DNA from: Chloroflexota bacterium
GTDB taxonomy: Bacteria > Chloroflexota > Dehalococcoidia > SM23-28-2 > RBG-16-64-32
Direction: 5' to 3'
NCBI GenBank assembly: GCA_022561095.1
Contig: JADFRV010000006.1
Coordinates: 1 to 27,132, forward strand
Length of the DNA: 27,132 nt
A program made the translations under genes and the position numbers. A model generated the notes under the pieces. The model did no database searches and had not been told where the DNA came from. It worked only from the letters and a program-made list of their open reading frames with translations. Of the stretch, positions 13,365-19,825 are shown in pieces; positions within the stretch are counted from its first letter, which is position 1; each line of letters opens with the position of its first letter.

Positions 13365-16220
13365 CTACGTACCGGCCAGTAGCTTCCGCACTATGTCCGG
13401 CACCTGTTTCAAGGCGTACGCCAGCTTGGCGGGGTCTTTACCGCCGCCGGTGGCCATATCGGGGCGACCGCCGCCACCGCCGCCGGCCACGCGGGCGATC
13501 TCGCGGACCAGGGCGTCGGCGCTTAGGCCGCGGGCGATGGCGCCTTCAGACACCACGGCAACGAACGCCGGCTTTTCGTCGATAACTGCGCCGTAGACGG
13601 CAGTAGCCGCGCCCTTAAGTTCTCGCTTAGCGCTATCACCGATGTAGCGCAACGCCTGATCACTGGTTGCCTCAACTTCGACTACGCTTACGCTCACGCC
13701 GTCAACAGTCTTGGGCTTTGCGGGGCGACGTGCCTTGGCAGTGGCGCCAGAGGCCAGAGAGCGCTCCAGCCGCTCCACCTTCTTGCGCTCAGCGTCCAGC
13801 TCCGCCAGGAGAGCTTCAAGCTTGGCGGGGACAGACTCACGCGGCGCGCCCAGACGGCGGGCGATCTCGTTCAGGGTAGCGGCCTGGGCGCGCACGTACT
13901 CGTCGGCGCCGCGGCCGGTCAGCGCCTCGATACGGCACATACCGGCGCCGATGGACGACTCGCCTGTGATGATCAGCACACCGATCTCGCCGGTGCGCCG
14001 GCAGTGGGTGCCACCGCAGAGCTCGGCGCTGAACCTGGGGGCGACAGAGTTCACCTCCACCACCCTCACCTCCTCGCCGTACTTGTCGCCGAAGAAAGCG
14101 AGGACGCCCTCGGACATCGCCTGATCGTAGCTGGTCTGGCGGGCCTCCACCGGCAGGTCCTCACGGATCTTGTCGTTTACCAGCCGCTGCACCGCCGCGA
14201 TCTGCTCCTCCGTCAGCGGCTCCGTGTGAGTGTAGTCGAAGCGCAGGTGGTCAGGCGCGACGAGGGAGCCCGACTGGCGAACGTGGCTGCCCAGCACCTG
14301 GCGCAGGGCGGCGTGCAGCAGGTGGGTGCCGGTATGGTTGCGCATCGTGTCCTCGCGGTGCTGCGGGTCCACGCGGGCGGTGACGGTATCGCCGACGGCG
14401 ATGCGGCCCTCCACCAGGCGGCCGCGATGGACGATCAGTCGCTCGGCGACGGTCTGCGTGTCCGCGACGGCGACGCGGCCGTTCGGCGCTATGATCTCGC
14501 CGCGATCTCCGACCTGGCCACCGCCCTCGGGGTAGAACGGTGTCTCGGCGAGGAGGATTTCGACCTCGCTGTCGGCATTTGCGGTCTGTAGGGGCGCAAG
14601 GCCTTTCGCCCCTACGCCACCCAACAACGCCACAACGGTGGCCCGGGTCTCCAGCGTCTCGTAGCCGCCGAACGCGGTCTCGATGTCGCCGAGGGCGGCG
14701 TAGGCCTGCTCAGCAACCACAGCGCCAGCACCCTTGACGGCAGCGCGGGCCCGTCCCCGCTGCTTCTCCATCTCGACCTCGAACCCGGCCTCGTCCACCG
14801 TGAAGCCGCGCTCGCGGGCGATCTCCACCGTCAGCTCCAGCGGGAAGCCGTAGGTGTCGTGGAGGAGGAAAACTTCAGGTCCAGACAACTGTTCCTGAAG
14901 TCTCGCGACGAACTCGTCATCACCAGTCAAGAGTGGTTGAATGAGTACTTTGTCAATAGCCGCCGAAGATGTGGGAAAGCGATCCACCGCAGAGCGAAAT
15001 TGCTCTTTCCAACTTCCGAGTCCCTGATCTGCCCTAGACCGAGAGATCTCAAGCCACTGCCGCGCACTGAACAGCGTTTCGACGATGAATGAAGACCTAG
15101 CCAGCGTTTCTCTGAATGTTTCTTCCTCTTGTGCTACCGCCTGTTGGATAAACTCTCGCTGGCCCTCCAGCTCCGGATAGGCGCCGGACATGCCCTTGAT
15201 CGTGGTCTTGGCCACATCGGTCAGGAACGGCTCTTCGAGGCCCAGGTAGCGGCGGCCGAAGTAGACCGCGCGCCGCAGGACACGGCGCACGGCGTAGCCG
15301 CGCTCCTCGTTGGAGGGGATCACCGGCGTCCGCTCGTCGCCGATGAGGAACGTCACGGCGCGGGCGTGCTCCGCCACGATGCGCAGGGCGCGGTCGGTCG
15401 CCTCGTCCTTGCCGTACTTCTTGCCGGAGAGCTTCTCGATGCGCTTGATGATCGGCGCGAACAGGTCCGTATCGTAGACGGAGGGGAGCTTGCTCTTGTC
15501 CTTCCACTCCTTACTCTCGAACAGGGAGGCGACGGCCATGCGCTCCAGCCCGGCGCCGGTATCGATGTTCTTTGAGGGCAGGGGGTCGCGCTTGTCGCCG
15601 TCGCAGAAGTAGGACATGAACACCAGGTTCCATATCTCCAGGAAGCGGTCGCAGTGATCGTGGTCGGGCTCGCAGTCGGGCCCGCAGCCGAGCTCGGGGC
15701 CGAAGTCGTAGTGGAGCTCGGAGCAGGGGCCGCAGGGGCCGATTTCGCCTGAGAACCAGTAGTTGCACTCCTCGCCGTAGCGGCGGACACGCTCCTCCGG
15801 CAGGAACTGCCGCCACAGGTCGAACGCCTCGTCGTCGTCCGTGAAGACGGAGGCCCACAGCCGGTCGGGGTCGAGACCGAGCCACTTCTTGTCTGTGACG
15901 AACTCCCAGGCCCAGGGGATCGCCTCCGCCTTGAAGTAATCGCCGACGGAGAAGTTGCCCAGCATCTCGAAGAACGTGAGGTGAGAGGTGTCGCCCACGG
16001 AATCGATGTCGCTGGTGCGGAAGCACTTCTGGACGCTGGTCAGGCGCGGATGCGGGGGCTTAGCCGGGCTCATGAAGTCGGGCTTGAACTGTACCATGCC
16101 GGCGCTGGTGAACAGCAGCGTAGGGTCACCGGGCGGGACGAGGGGGGCGCCGGGCACACGCCTGTGGCCCCGCTCCTCGAAGAAGCGGAGGAAGGACTCG
16201 CGGATTTCGTCGGATTTCAT
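13365..16220 (-). CDS. alaS: Alanyl-tRNA synthetase, with two unusual in-frame insertions
   Basis: 951 aa against about 875 in most bacteria. Class II catalytic domain 1-250 (FTSAGMVQFKPDF, CFRTSDIDSVGDTSHLTFFEMLGNFSVGDYFK shown by its parts, GPCGPCSELHYD, NIDTGAGLERM), tRNA-recognition domain to about 480 (HDTYGFPLELT), editing domain with zinc motifs HTGTH (629-633) and CGGTH (735-739), and C-Ala domain with GGGGGGRPDMATGGG. Most of the extra length is one segment at about 376-444, between EEETFRETLAR and LSGPEVFLLHD, encoded by DNA of about 52% GC with different codon choice. A second insert, VGAKGLAPLQ (536-545), is encoded by a 28-bp palindrome. All catalytic motifs are intact, so the enzyme is probably active. 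First gene of the long minus-strand operon. Confidence 0.96.
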   Translation of the reverse strand: MKSDEIRESFLRFFEERGHRRVPGAPLVPPGDPTLLFTSAGMVQFKPDFMSPAKPPHPRLTSVQKCFRTSDIDSVGDTSHLTFFEMLGNFSVGDYFKAEAIPWAWEFVTDKKWLGLDPDRLWASVFTDDDEAFDLWRQFLPEERVRRYGEECNYWFSGEIGPCGPCSELHYDFGPELGCGPDCEPDHDHCDRFLEIWNLVFMSYFCDGDKRDPLPSKNIDTGAGLERMAVASLFESKEWKDKSKLPSVYDTDLFAPIIKRIEKLSGKKYGKDEATDRALRIVAEHARAVTFLIGDERTPVIPSNEERGYAVRRVLRRAVYFGRRYLGLEEPFLTDVAKTTIKGMSGAYPELEGQREFIQQAVAQEEETFRETLARSSFIVETLFSARQWLEISRSRADQGLGSWKEQFRSAVDRFPTSSAAIDKVLIQPLLTGDDEFVARLQEQLSGPEVFLLHDTYGFPLELTVEIARERGFTVDEAGFEVEMEKQRGRARAAVKGAGAVVAEQAYAALGDIETAFGGYETLETRATVVALLGGVGAKGLAPLQTANADSEVEILLAETPFYPEGGGQVGDRGEIIAPNGRVAVADTQTVAERLIVHRGRLVEGRIAVGDTVTARVDPQHREDTMRNHTGTHLLHAALRQVLGSHVRQSGSLVAPDHLRFDYTHTEPLTEEQIAAVQRLVNDKIREDLPVEARQTSYDQAMSEGVLAFFGDKYGEEVRVVEVNSVAPRFSAELCGGTHCRRTGEIGVLIITGESSIGAGMCRIEALTGRGADEYVRAQAATLNEIARRLGAPRESVPAKLEALLAELDAERKKVERLERSLASGATAKARRPAKPKTVDGVSVSVVEVEATSDQALRYIGDSAKRELKGAATAVYGAVIDEKPAFVAVVSEGAIARGLSADALVREIARVAGGGGGGRPDMATGGGKDPAKLAYALKQVPDIVRKLLAGT
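14588..14615. repeat. 28-bp palindrome embedded in the alaS coding sequence
   Basis: GTAGGGGCGCAAGG (14588-14601) and CCTTTCGCCCCTAC (14602-14615) are reverse complements except for one base pair. On the coding (minus) strand the element is read in frame as ten residues, V536-Q545 of AlaRS. Its shape (GC-rich arms ending in GTAG/CTAC) is that of a dispersed small palindromic repeat. Confidence 0.6.
14868..15130 (-). other. Low-GC, atypical-codon segment inside alaS
   Basis: I counted 124 G+C in 240 bases (51.7%) for 14881-15120, against 77% for 15241-15300 and 67% for 15721-15780 in the same gene. Codons here include many TCT, AGT, CAA, TTT, TTG, AGA and GGA that are rare in the flanks. It encodes about residues 364-451, whose middle part has no counterpart in the AlaRS family as I know it. 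Confidence 0.55.
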
Positions 16221-16225
16221 AAGCT

Positions 16226-16246
16226 GGCCTGTCCGCCTCAGGCGGA
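16226..16246. repeat. Small palindromic repeat in the alaS leader
   Basis: TCCGCCT (16232-16238), one base, AGGCGGA (16240-16246). With the preceding bases it matches the aroE-end element in 19 of 21 positions. If alaS is transcribed from the -10 box at 16256-16261, this hairpin fills most of its short leader, just before the start codon at 16220. Confidence 0.5.
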
Positions 16247-16255
16247 TTCGAGGGA

Positions 16256-16261
16256 ATTATA
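16256..16261 (-). promoter_or_regulatory. -10 box of the alaS operon
   Basis: Perfect TATAAT on the minus strand, 36 bp from the alaS ATG. No good -35 is present 16-18 bp further upstream, so activity may need an activator or an unusual sigma contact. Predicted leader about 29 nt. Confidence 0.45.
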
Positions 16262-16326
16262 GCGTAGGCAGGCACCCAGGCACGAGGCGAGAGTGCACAA
16301 TGCCACGCATAATTAGGGTGTGACGT

Positions 16327-16358
16327 CGTTGAAGCGCCGTTGAAGCACCGTTCAGCGC
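16327..16358 (+). repeat. Three 11-bp tandem repeats abutting a -35 box
   Basis: CGTTGAAGCGC (16327-16337), CGTTGAAGCAC (16338-16348) and a degenerate CGTTCAGCGC (16349-16358) run straight into TTGACA at 16359. The spacing is close to one DNA helical turn, which would place repeats on the same face, as in activator-binding arrays. Confidence 0.5.
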
Positions 16359-16386
16359 TTGACAGCCTATGCGCTTGTGATAGGAT
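16359..16386 (+). promoter_or_regulatory. Promoter upstream of the plus-strand cluster
   Basis: TTGACA (16359-16364), 16-bp spacer, TAGGAT (16381-16386) preceded by TGA, giving an extended -10. Predicted start near 16393, about 230 nt before the GTG of the glmU-like gene. Confidence 0.6.
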
Positions 16387-16518
16387 GGATTCACGCAATA
16401 ACCATCGAGAAACGGGCTGATCAACACTTGACTAGCGACGAACCCCCACATACAAGCGCCTCTCCCCTCTTTTCGACTCTTTTCCCCTTTTCGCCAACAG
16501 GCGGCGGCGTTTCTGCGT

Positions 16519-16543
16519 CTCACCGTATGAACGGTGAGTTTAT
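16519..16543 (+). terminator. Terminator- or attenuator-like hairpin in the leader
   Basis: CTCACCGT (16519-16526), loop ATGA, ACGGTGAG (16531-16538): a perfect 8-bp stem followed by TTTAT. The U run is short. It would end a transcript of about 150 nt from the promoter at 16359-16386, or act as an attenuator for the genes downstream. Confidence 0.4.
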
Positions 16544-16587
16544 CGCTCCTCTGGTGGACTTAAGCTAAAGATGAACCGCGGACGACC

Positions 16588-16607
16588 GGCCCGCCTAAGG
16601 CGGGGCC
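16588..16607. repeat. Small palindrome before the glmU-like gene
   Basis: CCCGCCT (16590-16596), one base, AGGCGGG (16598-16604), with the outer GGCC/GGCC nearly paired. The core CCGCCTNAGGCGG is the same as in the alaS leader element. It ends a few bases before the ribosome site of the glmU-like gene. Confidence 0.4.
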
Positions 16608-16625
16608 CGGTAGGAGACTATAGGC

Positions 16626-17366
16626 GTGGCCGAGACGACAACCGGGGCCGACAGGTCGGCCGACGTTCGGCCCGATACGCTGGCGGCGCTGCAAGCCCAG
16701 GCGCACGAGCGGCTGCTGGCCTGCGCACGGCTGATTGAGGCCGGCGTCCTCATCACCGACCCTGCGACAACGTACGTAGAGGCGGGGGTAGAGATTGGCG
16801 CGGGCACCGAGATCAAGCCGAACACCACTATCAGCGGGGGTAGCGTTATCGGCGCCCGCTGCACCCTCGGCCCCAACACCGTCATCACGGACTCGCGCAT
16901 CGGCGACGAATGCTCGGTGGTGGCGTCCATGCTGGAGGAGGCCGTGCTGGAGTCCGGCGTAGAGGTGGGCCCGTTCAGCCACCTGCGGCCGGGCAGCCAC
17001 CTGGAGACAGGCGTGCACATCGGCAACTTCGTCGAGGTGAAGGCCTCACGTCTCGGGCGGGGCACGAAGGTAGGACACTTCAGCTACGTGGGCGACGCCG
17101 AGGTGGGCGAAGAAGTCAACATCGGCGCCGGCACAGTGACCTGTAACTATGACGGTGAGAAGAAGAACGTGACCGTTATCGGGGACCGCGCCTTCGTCGG
17201 CAGCGACACTATGCTGGTGGCGCCGGTGCGATTGGGCGAAGACGCGAAGACCGGCGCGGGCGCTGTGGTCACTGAGGACGTTCCCGACGGCGCCAAGGTG
17301 GCGGGAGTGCCTGCGCGCTCCCTGAGCGGGCTGACCAGAAGGCAGGTGCGGAAGCAGGGTGGATAG
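16626..17366 (+). CDS. Stand-alone GlmU acetyltransferase (left-handed beta-helix) domain
   Basis: 246 aa matching only the C-terminal half of GlmU. It begins with the helix that normally links the two halves (HERLLACARLIEAGVLITDPATTYVEAGVEIG, here in parts, residues 27-58), then hexapeptide-repeat coils and the acetyltransferase signature: PFSHLRPGS (R121), GNFVEVKAS (K139), KVGHFSYVGDAEVGEEVNIGAGT with the catalytic-type H151, TCNYDG (172-177) and AFVGSDTMLVAPV. The uridylyltransferase domain (about 225 residues) is absent, and the upstream DNA does not encode it. It likely acetylates glucosamine-1-phosphate for UDP-GlcNAc, with a separate enzyme doing the uridylyl step; a related sugar acetyltransferase is possible. 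Start GTG 16626 with TAGGAG 9 bp upstream. Confidence 0.88.
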   Translation: MAETTTGADRSADVRPDTLAALQAQAHERLLACARLIEAGVLITDPATTYVEAGVEIGAGTEIKPNTTISGGSVIGARCTLGPNTVITDSRIGDECSVVASMLEEAVLESGVEVGPFSHLRPGSHLETGVHIGNFVEVKASRLGRGTKVGHFSYVGDAEVGEEVNIGAGTVTCNYDGEKKNVTVIGDRAFVGSDTMLVAPVRLGEDAKTGAGAVVTEDVPDGAKVAGVPARSLSGLTRRQVRKQGG

Positions 17367-18648
17367 CGGTAGCTGGGCCGGAGTGTTCCTCCTGGTCCTG
17401 GCGGTCATCGTCTTCATGTTTGTGGTCGCCGCTGAGGCGGGTATCATCGCAGGCGTACGAGAGCGCGCGCTCGGCGAGCCGCCGACGTCGCGCATGGAGG
17501 CGCTGCGGCGGTTTACTCAGGAGCGGCAGGCAACCCTTTCAGCGCTGGCCCTGGCCCGTAACCTGGCCCTGATAGGGATCACGGCCATTACGGTGGCGCT
17601 GGTCCTGGAGGAGACAGGGAATAGCTGGAGCGCCGTGGCCATCGCCGCCTTCGCGACGCTAGCCGCCCTTATGCTGCTACAGGCGCTGCCCCGGCTGCTT
17701 GTCTCGCAGAACCCGGAGCGCTGGCAGCGCATTCTCAGGCCGTTCGTGGTAGTCTCACGGCTGCTGTTCGGGTGGCCGGCCCGCCTGCTGGACCTGCCGG
17801 TAGCGACGGTCCTCAACTGGTGGCGAAAGCGACACCCTGACGCGGCATCGGAGGCGGAGGAGCTGGTCCGTCTAATGGAGATGGAGGAGGCGGGAACCGG
17901 CATCGCCGAGGAAGAGAGGCAGATGATCCGCGGCATCATAGGGATGGAGCAGACCACCGTGCGCGAGGTCATGGTGCCCCGCATCGACATGGTGGCTGTG
18001 GATGTGGAGGACGGGTTCAGCGAGGTTGCCCAGATGATGGTGGAGAAGGGATACAGCCGCCTCCCCGCGTATGAGGACACGGTCGATAACGTGATTGGGG
18101 TGGTGTACGCCAAAGAGGTGCTTCGCCACCTAGCCAGAGGCACCTGTCCGGTCAGCATCCGTGAGCTGGCGCGGCCAGCCCATTTCGTCCCCGAAACGAA
18201 GAAGATAGACGAGCTGCTGGCCGAGATGCGGCAGCAGCGGATGTCCATCGCCATCGTGGTGGACGAATACGGAGGCACCGCCGGCTTGGTCACAACCGAG
18301 GACCTGATCGAGGAGATCGTCGGGGAGATCGAGGACGAGTTCGACGCTCGTGAGCAACCGGTGCAACTCGTCACCCCCACGGAAGCGATCGTGGACGCCC
18401 GCGTGGGTATCGACGACCTGAACGAGATGTTCGATCTGCGCATAGAGAAAGAGGACTTCGATAGCGTGGGCGGCTTCATCTTCAACAACCTGGGTCGCAT
18501 GCCGAGCGTCGGGGATGAGGTGAGGGTGGACGGCCTGGTGATGCGGGTGCTGACGGTCATGGGGCGTCGCATCAAGAAAGTCCGGATTACCAAGGTGGAA
18601 AGCGCCGTCCAAGAACCTCACCCCCAGAGCGAGAGCCAGACAGGCTAA
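17359..18648 (+). CDS. CNNM/CBS-domain transporter-like protein (HlyC/CorC family)
   Basis: 429 aa inner-membrane protein. N-terminal CNNM (DUF21) transmembrane domain at about 5-145 with hydrophobic segments near 8-30, 60-80 and 90-110. A cytoplasmic pair of CBS domains at about 195-325 (REVMVPRIDMVAVD, GYSRLPAYEDTVDNVIGVVY, SIAIVVDEYGGTAGLVTTEDLIEEIVGEI in parts) and a C-terminal CorC_HlyC domain (344-420, VDARVGIDDLNEMF, DFDSVGGFIFNNLGRMPSVGDEV). Relatives handle magnesium or cobalt efflux; the hemolysin label is historical. The TM domain looks more diverged and shorter than usual. GTG 17359 overlaps the previous stop by 8 bp. It ends 55 bp before dprA. Confidence 0.92.
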   Translation: MDSGSWAGVFLLVLAVIVFMFVVAAEAGIIAGVRERALGEPPTSRMEALRRFTQERQATLSALALARNLALIGITAITVALVLEETGNSWSAVAIAAFATLAALMLLQALPRLLVSQNPERWQRILRPFVVVSRLLFGWPARLLDLPVATVLNWWRKRHPDAASEAEELVRLMEMEEAGTGIAEEERQMIRGIIGMEQTTVREVMVPRIDMVAVDVEDGFSEVAQMMVEKGYSRLPAYEDTVDNVIGVVYAKEVLRHLARGTCPVSIRELARPAHFVPETKKIDELLAEMRQQRMSIAIVVDEYGGTAGLVTTEDLIEEIVGEIEDEFDAREQPVQLVTPTEAIVDARVGIDDLNEMFDLRIEKEDFDSVGGFIFNNLGRMPSVGDEVRVDGLVMRVLTVMGRRIKKVRITKVESAVQEPHPQSESQTG

Positions 18649-18662
18649 GGGCGCTTACCTCT

Positions 18663-18691
18663 TTGGAGCATCGCCAGCACTGTGCTAGAAT
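18663..18691 (+). promoter_or_regulatory. Promoter of dprA
   Basis: TTGGAG (18663-18668), 17-bp spacer, TAGAAT (18686-18691) with TGC before it (extended -10). The predicted start near 18698 lies only about 6 nt before the dprA ATG, so the mRNA would be nearly leaderless; no Shine-Dalgarno is present. Confidence 0.55.
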
Positions 18692-18703
18692 GTCCTGACG
18701 CCC

Positions 18704-19819
18704 ATGACCACGCCGGACGAACTGAAGTACTGGGTAGCCCTGACCCGCATCGCAGGACTGGGCCGCGTTCGCTGCTCCCTCCTGGAGAGTCACTTCCCCA
18801 GCATGGAGGAAGCCTGGAACGCCGATGGCGCCGAGCTCAAGGCCGCGGGGTTCGATGGCAAGCTCGCATCACGCATCGTCTCTAAACGGGCGGAGATCGA
18901 CCCCGATGCCGAGATGGAGCGGCTGGCCAAGAACAACGTCACTGCCCTTACCTGGCACGATCCGGCATACCCGGCGCGGCTGAAGGAGATCTACGATCAG
19001 CCGCCGGTACTCTACGTCCGCGGCCAGCTCACGGCCGCCGATGAGTGGTGCCTGGCTGTGGTGGGCACGCGCCGTCCAACGCCGTACGGTCGTCAGGTCG
19101 CGGAAGAGCTGAGCTACAGGCTGGCCCAGAACAGTATCTGCGTTGTGAGCGGCCTAGCCCGCGGAGTGGACTCCATCGCCCACCGGGCTGCGCTGGAGGC
19201 GGGCGGCCGTGTACTGGCGGTGCTGGCCTGCGGGCTGGACATCGTCTACCCGCCGGAGCACGTCAAACTGGCGCAGGAGATCATCGAGCAAGGGGCGCTG
19301 GTAAGCGATTACCCGCTGGGAACACAGCCGCGAGGCGACTTCTTCCCTCGGCGCAACCGCATTATGTCCGGCTTGAGCCTGGGGGTGCTGGTGGTAGAGG
19401 GCGACCTCAAGAGCGGAGCGATGATAACCGCTCGCCTGGCGATGGAGCAGAACCGCGAGGTGTTCGCCGTGCCGGGCAGCATCTTCTCCATCCAGAGTAA
19501 CGGCCCCAACTCCCTAATCCAGGACGGCGCCAAACTCGTTCTAAAGGTGGAGGATGTGCTGGAGGAGCTGAACCTCACGATGGTGCCCCAGCAGATAGAG
19601 ATGAAAGAAAACATGCCAGCTACGGATACGGAGGCGGCATTGCTGCGTCATATAAGCAGAGAGCCCGCGCATGTCGATGAGGTGTGCCGAGAGAGCGGCC
19701 TCCCCATCGCCACAGTTAGCAGCGTCCTGGCGATGCTGGAGATGAAGGGTCTCGTACGTCAGATGGGACCGATGTCCTATGTTCGGGCTCGGGAAGCACA
19801 GACTAGCTACGGAGGGTAG
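18704..19819 (+). CDS. dprA: DNA-processing protein DprA (Smf)
   Basis: Binds incoming single-stranded DNA and loads RecA during natural transformation; present in many non-competent bacteria too. 371 aa: N-terminal SAM/helix-hairpin-helix-like domain (1-70, ALTRIAGLGRVRCSLL), extended Rossmann-like DprA core at about 80-285 (AVVGTRRPTPYGRQVAEEL, VSGLARGVDSIAHRAAL, AVLACGLDIVYPPEH, FPRRNRIMSGLS, SGAMITARLAMEQNREVFAVPG, GPNSLIQDGAKLV) and a C-terminal winged helix (about 305-360, VDEVCRESGLPIATVSSVLAML). All domains are complete. Has its own promoter and is followed directly by topA. Confidence 0.96.
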   Translation: MTTPDELKYWVALTRIAGLGRVRCSLLESHFPSMEEAWNADGAELKAAGFDGKLASRIVSKRAEIDPDAEMERLAKNNVTALTWHDPAYPARLKEIYDQPPVLYVRGQLTAADEWCLAVVGTRRPTPYGRQVAEELSYRLAQNSICVVSGLARGVDSIAHRAALEAGGRVLAVLACGLDIVYPPEHVKLAQEIIEQGALVSDYPLGTQPRGDFFPRRNRIMSGLSLGVLVVEGDLKSGAMITARLAMEQNREVFAVPGSIFSIQSNGPNSLIQDGAKLVLKVEDVLEELNLTMVPQQIEMKENMPATDTEAALLRHISREPAHVDEVCRESGLPIATVSSVLAMLEMKGLVRQMGPMSYVRAREAQTSYGG

Positions 19820-19825
19820 TTGAGG

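Larger units (their letters stand above)
16221..16625. promoter_or_regulatory. 405-bp divergent intergenic region between alaS and the glmU-like gene
   Basis: No convincing gene. From left to right: a small palindrome in the alaS leader (16232-16246), the alaS -10 box (16256-16261), three 11-bp tandem repeats (16327-16358), a plus-strand promoter (16359-16386), a pyrimidine-rich stretch on the plus strand (about 16458-16492), a terminator-like hairpin (16519-16541), a second small palindrome (16590-16604) and the ribosome site TAGGAG (16611-16616). The plus transcript would have a leader of about 230 nt before the start codon. Confidence 0.7.

Noticed and set aside
14868..15130. Intein or intron in alaS
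   Set aside because: The segment is under 90 codons and lacks splice-junction residues or a homing endonuclease. The frame is open throughout.
16359..16568. 69-codon open frame in the alaS-glmU intergenic region
   Set aside because: Its first codon lies inside the -35 box TTGACA. It has no ribosome site and would be interrupted by the hairpin at 16519-16538; it has no coding character.
16566..16582. T-box-like core (AAAGATGAACCGCGG) in the leader of the glmU-like gene
   Set aside because: It deviates from the GGTGGNACCGCG core, no stem I or specifier loop could be recognised, and the downstream gene is not an aminoacyl-tRNA or amino-acid gene.
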